Shown: piece after piece, positions 1-10,594 of the stretch
Layout: the number at the start of each line of letters is the position of its first letter
Position numbering within the stretch: the stretch's first letter is position 1
Assembly: GCA_033439765.1 (NCBI GenBank)
Contig: JAULSN010000011.1
Span: 372,001 to 436,000 of the forward strand
Reading direction: 5' to 3'
DNA length: 64,000 bases
Origin: Lasiosphaeria ovina
Taxonomy: Eukaryota > Ascomycota > Sordariomycetes > Sordariales > Lasiosphaeriaceae
Position numbers and translations under genes: made by a program
Notes under the pieces: generated by a model
Databases searched by the model: none
Told to the model about the DNA's origin: nothing
Seen by the model: the letters and a program-made list of their open reading frames with translations, nothing else

Positions 1-2
1 GC

Positions 3-275
3 TACTACCCCGGCCAGAGCAATAGCCTGTGCGTCTACTTTGCCGACGGCAAGTTCTCGACGCACCGTGATAGTGAGGCTGGCGGCGCTGATGGCGGACC
101 CTCGCTTGATGTCACCTACTCGCGCACTGTAGTCCCTGATGAGGACACGCGCGACCTTGCTCATCTTCGTGAGGCTCTGATCCACATCTTTGGGTCTTCG
201 GCGCTGGTGATGCTGGCGTCGACCCAGGTTGTTGATCTGGATGTTGTTGATGAGAAGCGCAAAAAGTGGTATTAA
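3..275 (+). CDS. C-terminal end of an unrecognised protein (5' part outside window)
   Basis: An open frame enters from the left edge and runs for 90 codons to a TAA at 273-275. The peptide starts YYPGQSNSLCVYFADG and ends with a basic, aromatic tail (EKRKKWY). Codon use is GC-rich at third positions, as in the clear genes of this window, which supports a real coding end. I do not recognise the family, and too little is present to assign a domain. There could be an intron border inside the visible part, but none is needed. Confidence 0.55.
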   Translation, partial: YYPGQSNSLCVYFADGKFSTHRDSEAGGADGGPSLDVTYSRTVVPDEDTRDLAHLREALIHIFGSSALVMLASTQVVDLDVVDEKRKKWY

Positions 276-1160
276 TACCGTCTAGTTTTAGACTTTAACT
301 TTCCTCTTTAAATGGGGGAAAGAGTTTCCTGCCTTGTCTCACGAAATTGGCCAATTCTATACCCCTGAAATATATTCCCGATGATACCCAGACCAATGTG
401 CCCGCTTTTTTCGCCTTGATAATTATATCACCCCCCGACCTTCAGAAGTATACCCTTAATGTACGGAAAACAGTCTATCCAGATAAACTTTGTTAATATT
501 TGTAAGTACCTATCTTTTGCCTTCCCTCGACGTATACCCAGGTCCGGGAATTTGCCCGCTTCCCCATGTTGTGTAGTATTAGACTTGCGGCTGGCATTGC
601 TTCTCCCGCATATTCTCGTTCGTTTACGAATCAAACCAGCTAGCCCATGGATTAAAAGCCACAAAAATTTGCGATGGGCAGACCAGTCGTTTTGGCTGTG
701 AATGCCACAGCCTTGTGTTTTCTCATTGGTGGCCCTTGCAACCACCACTGCCAAAGGTTGGTTACACCACTCCTCCCACCACCTTTCAGCACCTCGGCAT
801 CTAGTTAGGTCTGGCTAAGGCCTGGGTTGGCCCAGAGCCCGGGTTGGTCCAGATCAGGGATCCGGAACGCCGCCTCAGTCCCGAACCATGGCCCTGCCAA
901 TAGCAGGTCAGCTATGCAGCTTCTCTGCATTAAATATTGGCAACATGCTGGAGCTGAAAGTCGCGGCTCTGCTGCACAAAGAAAAACACATGATCGGGCT
1001 CTGGAACTTTTGAGGGTAATCTCTGAATGCCCATGCATGTCAGTAACAGCCAAGAGATAAAACTACCACATGTCCACCCAATCCACAAAGCAAATTCCTT
1101 GTGTGATATGTTCCTCCCAAGAGACACTGGCTCCAAGACCTGCCCATTCATCCCAAAAAT
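276..1160. other. Gene-free spacer
   Basis: Lower GC than the flanking genes. Short frames on both strands have no protein-like composition. It should hold the 3' UTR of the gene on the left and the promoter of the Cys-rich membrane protein on the right. No repeat or RNA gene was recognised. Confidence 0.5.
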
Positions 1161-2839
1161 ATGGCCACGACGGCCATCCAGATCCTCCTGGCCATGGGCT
1201 CGCTGGCCGCAGCGGTACCGTCACGAGAGCTGGCGGCGCAATCCGACGCGAACCCCATCGGCCAGCCTTTTATCGGCGCAAGCCTGCCCACCCGACGACA
1301 GCCGGGCTTTTCATCGTCGCCGTTCAGTCTCGTGCGCCGCCAGGGATGCGATCTGCAGACAAAGCTCTGCCCGTTCAATATTTGCTGCGGGTATGACCAG
1401 TCGTGCTGTGGCAACACCTGCTGCGATTCCGGCTACCTGTGCACTGGCGGAACACCCGCAGCTCCGTGCTGTGTTTCCATGTTTGCATCGGATGCCACCG
1501 ATTGCGGCGGGGGCAGTGATAGTAATGTAAGAAGAAATGGTCTTGCGCAGTTAATTAATAGGTAACATGCGACTGACCTTGACCCCTTTTTCTTACCTTA
1601 CAGCCATGCCGCGACCCTGGCTACGAGCCATGCCCTGGACTCAACTTCTGCTGCCCTCCGGCAAACCAATGCTACTACGACTCTGCCGGCACCCCACGTT
1701 GTTCGGATTTATCACCACCTTCTCCGTCGCCAAGTCCCGACCCTGACCCAGACCCGATTCCCACTCCCAGTCCCGACCCGATTCCTCCCAGTCCCAGTCC
1801 CAGTCCGAGTCCCAGTCCGAGTCCCAGTCCCCGTCCGCGCCCGAACCCCGACCCCGAACCCGTGATACACACCACCAACAACAGCCCCGAGTTCTGGACC
1901 CCTGCCAAGATCGGGGGAGTAGCCGGCGGCTCCATCGGCGGCCTGATCGTGCTTATAATCCTCGTCTGCTGGATCCGCTCCTGCTGTTGCGGCGGCGGCG
2001 GCGGCGGCAGCGGGTTCTGGCCCGCCACCGACCGCACACCCAAGCCCCTGACAGACGAGGCCATCTACTGGCTGATCAAGGACCTCGAGACGCCGGCGGC
2101 CTGGCTCGCCGCGTACACGGCAGAAGCCCATCGCATTCCGAAAGACCAAGACAATGTCGACCCGGGGGCGTGGATGAAGGACTTCTCTGAACGTGCCGTG
2201 GCGACGCGCATCCAGCAGCTGCGCGACGGCGGGCGGCGCCGGTTAACCTGGGCGTGGCACGGGATCTGGGGGCTGGTGCCGTTCGGCAACTGGGTCGCGC
2301 GGCGCCTCTACGATACTGTCCGGGTGTTCCGCGAGCTGGCCATCGAGGCGGTCGGGCTGGGCAGCGACTCGGAGCTGACGGCGCAACTGCAGGCCATGGC
2401 GAAGCAGGTCACGCAGACGACTTGGCTGATGAGGCTGGGCACCGGCGCCACGTGGCTCGGCGAGACGGCCATCAAGCACCCGGACCTGGTGGCCCAGGTC
2501 CAGGCCGGCGTGGCTCAGTTCAAGGCCGGCATGGCGCAGGCGGTGGCGAGCGGGCACGCGGACTTGGCGGCCGAGCTGAAGGATGGCATGGTGCAGGTGG
2601 TGGCAAGCGAGTTTTCCCAGGAGGCCGCCAACGAGTTTGCCGGTCAGGCGGTGCATGGGCTGCCGGGACTTGGGCAGGCCATTTCCTTGGGCACGGCTGT
2701 ATATACGTGTGATGACAAGATGCTGAGGGTTTTGGTGTGGCTGGAAGTGATTGCCAAGGAGCTCCATCTGGAGCTGTTCGTTACGAAAGTCCTGGCTGAG
2801 GTCTTTGGTGAAGCCGGTGATGCTCTGAAGAAAGAGTAG
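1161..2839 (+). CDS. Membrane-anchored Cys-rich surface protein with Pro/Ser stalk
   Basis: Two exons, 1161-1526 and 1604-2839, with a phase-0 intron (GTAAGA..TTACAG), give 533 aa. In order: a signal peptide (residues 1 to about 18); a Cys-rich ectodomain with closely packed pairs such as CCGYDQSCCGNTCC, continued across the splice by CPGLNFCCPP; a low-complexity stalk of SP, DP and RP dipeptides (about 165-207); one transmembrane helix (about 225-245, GGLIVLIILVCWI) followed by Cys and poly-Gly; then about 280 cytosolic residues rich in Ala and Gln with amphipathic helices. The layout is that of a wall or surface sensor with an internal domain. No enzymatic motif was seen. The splice is supported because the second-exon frame has Cys-rich coding from 1604 onward, well before its first start-like codon. 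Confidence 0.75.
1735..1862 (+). repeat. Short tandem repeat coding a Pro-Ser/Pro-Asp stalk
   Basis: CCCAGT/CCGAGT hexamers, with CCCGAC variants, are repeated through this stretch and encode SP and DP dipeptides. The repeat stays in frame with the flanking exon. Such hexamer tracts change length easily without breaking the frame, so the stalk length probably varies between strains. Confidence 0.75.
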
Positions 2840-3918
2840 ATACCAGGCCGGACTCGTGCTGCTGGCGCCCCATTTTCTTGTTGGAGTGGGAGCAGATTTA
2901 GGTCTTAGGTGCCAATTAATAATAATCAGGCCTTGGAGCGTGTCAAGAGTTCTCAACTGAGTACCTATTTAGATGTGCAAAGTCCCAGTCAGACGGATAT
3001 CTACTAGTTTCGAGCCGAACATATCAATATGCTTTTTAACATCTCAACACACTATTGTTATAGGTTTATTCCTCGGCAACTCGGGCTAGGGCCCGCGTTC
3101 TCGCTATTGTTACCCAAGGCAGCTAAGACTCCTATCAACTAACAAACATCCAGGGACTGCACTCTATATACGTGTCACCCCCAAACCCCCGCATCGCTGT
3201 CAAGACCATCACCAGCTAGCCTCGGAAGGTTTTCCCTCTTGGCGCTCGCGCCACCAAAAAAAAACCGCTCCTGCTGACTGGTGACCACAAAAGTCGTTGT
3301 CAAAGACACGGACGAGCCCGTCTCATGAGATGCTAAAACTCGCGACAAATTTGTAAGCACAAGTAATTACCCATAAGGTAGCTGTGAAAGTGGAGATTGT
3401 GGTGCTTGCTCTCCAACAAGCTGAGACAGACTCAACACCCATAAGGCGCCTAAGGAACACAATATCTAATTGGGACCATGACATTGAAGTTCCTAGGAAA
3501 TAATACTTGAATCCCGATACCTCCAGAGTTGGAATCTATGCAACCTGCCATAAGAGGCTTTGTAACTACAGGATACCTATGCCGGACTGCTCAATGGCAA
3601 ATGAAAAGAGGGAGCGAGGTTCTCTGTCAAGAAAAAAAAACCGGAAGAGTTGAGGGATTGATAGGTTGAGATGCACGTGTTGTGTCACGGATGCACAATG
3701 GTAAAATCGATCAGTGGCATTTACTACCTCGGTATCTGCAGACAAGTGCATTCTACTCAGTGACCCCGTAACCCCAGGTGCCCCAGCGCTTTATACTATT
3801 CCCTCATTAAGCCCTACCTTTTGTCCGTCATCAGGTCCGAACTCGTCGCTCATCATGCAGAAAATCGTCATTAAAATCCCACCCGTACCGTGCTATGCAA
3901 CCAATATCTCCTTTCCCC
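2840..3918. other. Gene-free spacer between convergent genes
   Basis: Mixed composition, with no frame that resembles protein. It lies between the 3' ends of the membrane protein and the importin gene and should hold both terminators. Two short A-runs near 3250 and 3630 are the only simple sequence. Confidence 0.5.
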
Positions 3919-6900
3919 TCAAACAACACCAGCCAACTTCAGCACATTAGGATTACTGCTGAACAGATCCGGCTTCACGTTGAAGAGAAGGTGGACAGTC
4001 CGGCGCACGATCTCACGCGTCTCGTCGTCAAGCTGCTCAGCGGGAGGATTGAGGACAGCTTCGAAGATGGGAATCAGCGTCGGCGTCAGTACTTGGATGG
4101 TGTGGTCGTTTTGCTCGTCTGAGATTTGTTAGCTGTGCTAGCGGTATCATGGGGACTGGGAACTTACAAAGCTTGAAGATGCACTCGTACACGGGCGAGT
4201 TCTCCTCGTAATCGTCCTTCAGGGGAAGAAGCCCGACCAGTGCGGGCAGAACTTCGCTGATCGGGACACGGTCTGGGTGAGACATGATCATGCGGCATAG
4301 GCAGCCCGCCGCGTTGTCCTTGATGCGAGCTTCCTGAATTTGCAGCATAGGCTCAAGCTTGCGCAGAATTGTGTCGTACTGGGCCAAATACGTGTTGCTG
4401 TCGGTCGAGTTGTAGATCAGCTGGCCGGTGGCGTAGGCAGCGTTGCTCCTCGTCTCAAGGTCAGTGTCCGAGAGTCGCTTCAGGAGCAAGTTGAGCAGCT
4501 TGGCGGTGTACGGGGTGACGGCTGCCTCCATATTGGCAGCGCACTCGGCAATGACACCAACGCCGGTGGATCGCTCGAGGTTCTCAGACTCTGACGACGC
4601 GAACCGCAGAATCGGCTTCTCAAAGACCTTCCACAGCTCGGCAAAAGAAGGGCCGAGAGCGACAGCAAGGCCGATGACAACATCGAGAGCGGTGTCGATA
4701 ACCAGCCAGTCGTACTCAGACGTGCCCTCGACCTCCTGGTCCTCGTCCTCATCGCCAAGGTCTTGCTGACAAGGGTGGGACCGAGTGACAATGGTCGTGA
4801 GGACAGTGACAATTTCCTTCATCATGTCTTCCTGGGCCAGAATTCCGGGGCCGCACGCCTTGAGTGTGGCGGCGACGTTGCGGTTGATCTCGGTAACGAC
4901 GGAACTGAAATCCATTAGCATGATGCCAGTACCAGTGCGGCAGCGAGGGTGAGAGTTCGTGGATTCAATCAGGAGTAGATGTGACGTGTTCTCAGCATCC
5001 GCGAAATTGATCGCGTTTGAGTGAGCTGGGTATAACGTGGTGTGCTCATCAGGGTGAAATGGAGAAATGTGAGTAGGCGTCAAACTTACCGATCGGCTTC
5101 CTCGTTCCAGTTGTGGAGCGTGGCCTTGGTCACAATCTCACCAAGCTTGACCAGAGTGACGGTCGGGGTCTGCTTCAGGGGAAGACCAGGCTCCCAGCTT
5201 GCGCCGGTCTCCTCCTCCATAACCTGCCATACTCGCGCATAAGAGCGCCACAGGGTCGCGATAGCAGCCTTGCGGACGCCCTCGTACGTGTGGTCAGCGA
5301 GAGGCGCGATCATCTCGACGGCCTTCTCGAGGTACTTCTTAATCTCGGCCCCGCCGCAGGCGTATGTGATGATGTCTCCGAGGATCTCAACAGCCACCTC
5401 CTTCTCCAGGGCCTCGGGAGTTACACCACCGAAGTCTTCCCAGTCATCGCTGTCGTCATCATCCACGTCGTTCTCGTCGTCGTTATCATCGGCGCTTCTG
5501 ATCTTAATCTTTTTGCCGCCAACAATAACTCCCTCGTCAGTCCCAACGATACCCTTGTCGGCCTCAGTCAACTGGAGGGAGAGCTCCTCCTCCTCAAGCT
5601 CGAGGCTCTCGAACAGGCCCTTGAAAACGCCGGGCAAGAACGGAGTAAACTCCTTCTCGTACACCTTAGCGAGCGAGCTCCACAAGATAAAGCTGCTCTC
5701 CCTCAGCCGAGAGCTGTCGAGGTGCAGGGCTTCCTCGCTCGCCCGCATGATGTCCAAGACAAAGGGCTGGAAGTTCTGAGCACCGACAGCAGAGGCGATG
5801 CGACCCATGGAATCGCAAACTCCGCTACGAAGAGTCAACTGTTCCTCCGTGTCCTTGACAGTGAGATAGGCACCAAGAGCGAGCATGGTCTTCTCGAAGT
5901 AAGGCGCGAAGTCCTCGTCCAGAGACTCTGCAATTGCACCAAGCGCACCAGCGGCGGCAACCTTGACCTTGTAGTCGTCGTGGGCCACAAGCGCGCCAAT
6001 GTTGCTGACGAGGTCGCCGGCATACTTCTTCATGAACTCGGCATCAAGACCATCAGACATGGAGTCGAGAGCTCCGCACACGGAACGGATGATATCGACA
6101 TTCTTCTTGGTGACCTTGGGGTCGGAGCTGGCGATCATGGCAGCTTGGAGGTTCTTGACAAGAGCCGTCATCAAAGCCTCGTTGTATTCTGAGAGTTCTT
6201 CGGCGATATCGTCGGCTAAGCGGGAAAGACCGATCAAGGCAGTATGCCTAACTCTGACATCGGCATCGTTCAACAGGTTGACGATGTGGGGCATGATCGA
6301 CTTGACCTGAGAGGCGATGAAGTCTGGGGCTCCCTCAACGACGGTGCCCAGCGCAAGAGCGCCAGCCTTCTTGTAACCAGCGTCTTCAGAGGTGGCGAAC
6401 TTGGGGAGGGCCTCGAGCAGAGGAACGATGACCTGGCGAGGAGGCAGATCGTTGGCAAGCTGATCAAGAAGAGCCAGAGCGGACCTCGCGGGGCTCATCT
6501 CGTCCTCATCTTCGTCGTCGTCGATCTCGGTCAGAATCACCATGCTCTTCAGGGTAAGCTGCTGGCCCATATCCTTCATGCCTTGGATCTTCATCCGGCG
6601 GTAACGGACGGTCTGAGCAAGAAATGAAAGGGCTTGTGACCGAACATCATCCTCTGCCTGCGTGTTTGCGGCAAGATCGATCATGAACTGGACCAGATCC
6701 TTGAGGTACTTGCCAAGCAAGGCAGACTCGTAGGCCAGGAATTGCTGGAAAACCTCGAATGCCTGGCCAGTCTTCTCGTCGTCGCCAGCCTGAACGGCGT
6801 CCTTCAGGATCTCAACCATGGGCGGGACAAGGGTCTGGAGGGTGGCCACAGACTCCTCGTCCTCCTCGGGCTCAAATATCAGCAGCATGGCGCCAATCGA

Positions 6901-7550
6901 CATCATGGTGTTGATGCGGACATCTGCGCTCTGGGGGTCGCGGATTGTGTGGCTGAAGAGCTCGAGGACTTTGTCGGTGTGCTTGCTGAAGCTAGTGGGG
7001 TTGGCCTCGAGCAAGCTGAAGATGATGTAAGATCCCACCTCGCGCTGGGCAACATCGTTGCTACTAGCAAGGTTGAAGAGGGCGGGGAGAAGGTCGAGCC
7101 ACTCGCCGTCTTCGAGGTCGAGAGCTCCAATGGCAGCAACGACACGCGAATCGGCGTGACGGACGGGGGCATTCGGCTCCTTCATTGTGGCTTGTACAAG
7201 GTGCTGCCTCACGGCGCCCTTCTGGTCGGCGGGGATCTTCTCCCAGTGCTTGGGCACCAGTCGGGCCGCCTGGATGGCGGCCTGCTGCCGCACACCGACA
7301 TCTCCGTGCGTGGCGATGAGCTCGATCAGGAGCAACAAGGACCCGGGATGGGCGTAGTAGTTCTTCTGCAGCTCGGCGGTGATAGCCTTGAGTCTTTGGG
7401 TATCAGCTGGAAAGACGCAGCACAGTCAGAAAGCAGCACGCGATAGGCAGAGAGCCGTGAGGCGCGGAGCGGGGAGATGACGGGAACGGATTGGGCAAAC
7501 ACACGAGCTTGCGACTCCAAGAGGAGCGCCGCCAACTTCTGCTGATCCAT
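3919..7550 (-). CDS. Importin beta-family karyopherin, Kap123/importin-4 type
   Basis: Four exons read on the minus strand: 7550-7505, 7406-5090, 4904-4168 and 4118-3919. The joined frame is exactly 1100 codons (1099 aa), the usual length for Kap123/importin-4. The start MDQQKLAALLL and the early QKNYYAHPGS segment match the N-terminus of that group. The body is HEAT-repeat helices throughout, with an acidic insert (EIDDDEDEDE) and a second acidic stretch (NDVDDDDSDDWEDF) typical of the family. The product would carry ribosomal proteins, histones and other cargo into the nucleus with Ran-GTP; that is known for the family, not shown here. All introns have GT..AG borders. The symbol kap123 is likely, but Kap121/Pse1 is a close relative, so I leave it blank. 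Confidence 0.9.
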
Positions 7551-8815
7551 GGCCGGCCAAACCAGGTAAGAATAAATAAATGGGTATCAAAGGAAGGGAA
7601 TTAGAAGCACGAATGTAGAGGGAAGGAAAAGCTCGTTGGGCACGGCGCCGTCGGACTTTTTGTTGTCGCAGAAAGGCGGAGGGGGACCCTGGGTGCAGAA
7701 AATTTTGTATTTTCCCAATTTCCAGTGTGGAAGCGGGCGATAAGAGATTACAATCTGGTGCGGGGCAGAGAGGGGAGGAAAGTCGGGAGTGAGCACCAAC
7801 AGTGGGACGCGTTCCAAGCCAAAACACGCTAGCCCCAACCAGCGTTATATGTGGGGCAATATGTGGCTGAATACAACAAGCGCCACAACGCCATTCAGCA
7901 TTTGCCAGCTGGGTCTCTGCCGTTGCATGACATTGAGCCAATCAAGACTTCGCTCCTTTTTCATTAGTGGAGCCTCCACTGTGGAGGTTTCGCGCAGGAA
8001 AATGTCAAATGAGGGCCGTGTGCAACTCTGCATTGTAATGCATTTTACTTTTCTTTGTAGCTCCTTTCTGTGTCTATCCCTGTGAATTTTGTCTTTCACG
8101 TAGATCTATCCTACTTGCAAGGTTTTGGCTAACTTGTCGAGACTTTAGCATCCTAACGGCTTGCAGACGAGTCTGTCTTTCATGCAATCCTTTCTTGCAC
8201 GATTGTTCGGTAAGACATGGGTCCAATATTACAGGGCCTCCCCCACGGTTTTGGACAGGTAATTGAGTCAGACAGGGGATTGGCTCCAGACCCGAGTCAC
8301 GAAAATAAACGAGAAGAGGGGAACATACACGGATAGAAGAAGAAATAAAGAGAAAAAGGAAAATATATACAAAAAAAACCTTCATGGTCTCATTCATGCA
8401 GAACGATATGATGGGCTAGGAACTGATTAGCCACTTGGTGGCTTCACGCAAGTGTGGACCCAAAAGCGCTGGCATGGACAACGTTTCCCGGCGCGTGTGG
8501 GCTGCGTCTGACATTTAGGTCGGTGAAACCGAACACAACGAGGCGCAAGGAGACATGTTTGTCTTGGTGGTTTGATGCAGTGTTATAAAGATGCGTCTTG
8601 TAGAACGAACGATCCAAATAAGGGTCGGGGGGATGTATTCGGGCTTGGATTCTGCAGTGCCCTTCTCGAACCAAGTAGACAAGAGACAAAACGGCGGGAG
8701 GGTGGAGGTTACAATGCGCGCGCTACCCAGTACTTGGCAAAATCAGGCGGGTTCCGACGGTAAATGAGAAGGGAGAATCCGAGAAAGCCCTCCAAGATCA
8801 ATTACATATCTGGGG
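7551..8815. other. Promoter side of the karyopherin gene and gene-free spacer
   Basis: No convincing coding sequence. The first few hundred bases upstream of 7550 should hold the karyopherin promoter and 5' UTR. The right end abuts the target-site duplication of the transposon at 8824. No repeat or RNA gene was recognised. Confidence 0.5.
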
Positions 8816-8823
8816 CTTTAAAA
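8816..8823 (+). repeat. Left target-site duplication of the TIR element
   Basis: CTTTAAAA directly before the left TIR, identical to 10587-10594. Confidence 0.85.
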
Positions 8824-8885
8824 GAGCTTTGATGCGCGTACCTACCAACTTTTTCATACCACCTACCTGTGGGTCCTTGGCAACT
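8824..8885 (+). repeat. Left terminal inverted repeat (62 bp)
   Basis: Perfect reverse complement of 10525-10586. Just inside, both ends continue with a GGCAAC word, but the pairing is no longer colinear. Confidence 0.9.
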
Positions 8886-9162
8886 GGCAACGCAGGGGCC
8901 GCTTTTTGTACTGTAAAATGCCGTATTTCATGGCAGCCACCCAACGCCCTACCGGGCATTGAGGAAGTCAAATAAAGCTCGGTAAAGTCAAAATGCCACT
9001 AACGTTATTTACACTTTCATATGCCGGGCTTTTTGCGCGCCGTTGGTGTTTTAAGGTGTGTAGTAGCCAGGTGGCCTTTACAGGTCTTTACATACATATG
9101 CAGTGCTTTCCTGTTCCAAAGAACACATCGTCAACCTACCATTACGCATCGCAGCCTTCATG

Positions 9163-10114
9163 ATGCATTTGATTGAGCTTTCCTCTGACGATTCGAGCTC
9201 CCTAGCTCTCTCGCCCTCGCCGTCGTCGTCGCCTTCGGTAGCTTCATCGATCTCATCGACACGGGCTCCCTCGCCGCCGCTGTCGCCGTCCCCGGCTCCC
9301 TCGTGCCGTGAGGATTTCCTACCTACCGGCTCGGTCAGCTCGGACGATGAAGCTGAGATCTACGGACCTGACGATACATGGACCATTGATGCCGAGGACC
9401 CGCCTTTTTTCATCGAGGTTCATAGACTTCTCTGTAATCTATACGAGTAGGTGACGGAGTGGGCGAAGAAAAACAAAATTCGGGCTTTCCATTCAACGTA
9501 CTTGGTAGCATAAGAAGACAAAGAAATTATCTTTCCTAGCTAATTTGCTTGCAGGATGCGGAAAACAAGTATCTACGCATCGAAAAGCCCGACAAAGGGA
9601 TCACGAAAGGTCGCCCTGTCAATCAGGGCGGTCCTTTCGGAAATGAAGCCATTCTTCCAGAGCCGCCGGCACCGAAGACACAGACGACGGCCCGCAACGG
9701 CAGGATCCACCGGGACGCTCGGCGTTACTATTCACAGTTCGAAGTAGCCGGGCCGGGCCGGGCCTAGAAGAGCTGGATGAACAGGATGAACAGGATGAAC
9801 AGGATGATCAGGATGAAGAAGATATGGAGATTGACTCGGACTGCATCGTTGTTGGTGGAGGGCCAAAGAGAAAGGCGGCAACACAACACAGGAAGAAAGG
9901 AAAGAAGAGAAAGACAACGAAGAAAGGGAGCCAGAAGACCGTAGTCGAGACCCCGGTTCCTAATCCCCACCTCTACAACATAGGGGTAACGGAGTGGTGG
10001 TGCCGCAGGGCTCAACGCAGGAGCTCTTGGGAGGCTTCAAATACCGAAGAGGACGCCGACTTCGACTCCGGGGATGAAGATGACCCTTTTCCTCGGAAGG
10101 AGGACTTTTTCTAG
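9163..10114 (+). CDS. Low-complexity nuclear-type protein carried by the TIR element
   Basis: Best model: exon 1 at 9163-9446 and exon 2 at 9661-10114, with a 214-bp intron (GTAGGT..TTCCAG), giving 245 aa in one frame; an in-frame ATG at 9103 would add 20 residues. The N-terminal third is Ser/Pro-rich (SPSPSSSPS) and ends in an acidic patch. The middle has an acidic DEQ repeat coded by GATGAACAG units (9775-9815), followed by a strongly basic run (KKGKKRKTTKKG) that looks like a nuclear localisation signal. The C-terminus has a VTEWWCRRAQRR motif and an acidic tail. No transposase catalytic motif (DDE, zinc finger or HTH) was recognised. It may be a captured host gene or an accessory element protein. 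The alternative acceptor at 9554 would give a short, less protein-like product. Confidence 0.5.
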
Positions 10115-10116
10115 GT

Positions 10117-10217
10117 CTCAACACCAAGGAATTGCATCACGATGTCAACAAGCTAGAGGTTATCATTAGACTAGATTGCTAGACTCAACACCAAGGAATT
10201 ACATCACCATATCAACA
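10117..10217 (+). repeat. Pair of 34-bp direct repeats inside the TIR element
   Basis: CTCAACACCAAGGAATT begins both copies, at 10117 and 10184. They continue for 34 bp with a few differences and lie just after the stop codon of the element's gene. They could be subterminal transposase-binding repeats, but only two copies are seen. Confidence 0.6.
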
Positions 10218-10524
10218 AATCAGGACTCAACGGATTACACGGACAGCTGGGCGTATGCCATGACATTTAGCTAATTTACGTACAAATCCCGGCCTCAGAG
10301 TTGCCGTATGCAACTTGCCTTTATTTTGAGGGTGACTCAGCAACGAAGACATCGTCAAAATGGAAAACACCACGGTAAACGCGTTTTCAGGGCTTTTGAA
10401 GGTTTTGACGGCTTCAACGCCGTTGAGCCGTTGAGCCGGGCTGCATGGCATGCGCATGGGCGGCCGAATAGTAATTCAGGATTTTACAGGCTTAAATTAG
10501 GCTCTGTGTATCTCAGTTGCCAGC

Positions 10525-10586
10525 AGTTGCCAAGGACCCACAGGTAGGTGGTATGAAAAAGTTGGTAGGTACGCGCATCAAAGCTC
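10525..10586 (-). repeat. Right terminal inverted repeat (62 bp)
   Basis: Perfect reverse complement of 8824-8885, followed immediately by the second copy of the target duplication. Confidence 0.9.
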
Positions 10587-10594
10587 CTTTAAAA
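10587..10594 (+). repeat. Right target-site duplication of the TIR element
   Basis: CTTTAAAA directly after the right TIR, identical to 8816-8823. Confidence 0.85.

Larger units (their letters stand above)
8824..10586. mobile_element. DNA transposon with 62-bp perfect TIRs and 8-bp target duplication
   Basis: Bases 8824-8885 and 10525-10586 are perfect inverted repeats of each other over 62 bp, starting GAGCTTTGATGCGCG. Directly outside them the octamer CTTTAAAA occurs on both sides (8816-8823 and 10587-10594), an exact target-site duplication. The element is 1763 bp. An 8-bp duplication of the form nTnnnnAn fits hAT elements; KDZ/Zisupton-like and P-like elements also make 8-bp duplications, so the superfamily is open. 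No transposase was recognised inside, so it is probably non-autonomous. It carries one spliced gene (9163-10114). Identical TIRs and an intact duplication suggest a recent insertion that has escaped RIP. Confidence 0.88.

Noticed and set aside
5113..6192. Long plus-strand frame (359 codons) inside the karyopherin gene
   Set aside because: It is the complement of a confirmed coding exon; GC-rich third positions keep the antisense frame open and the peptide resembles no family.
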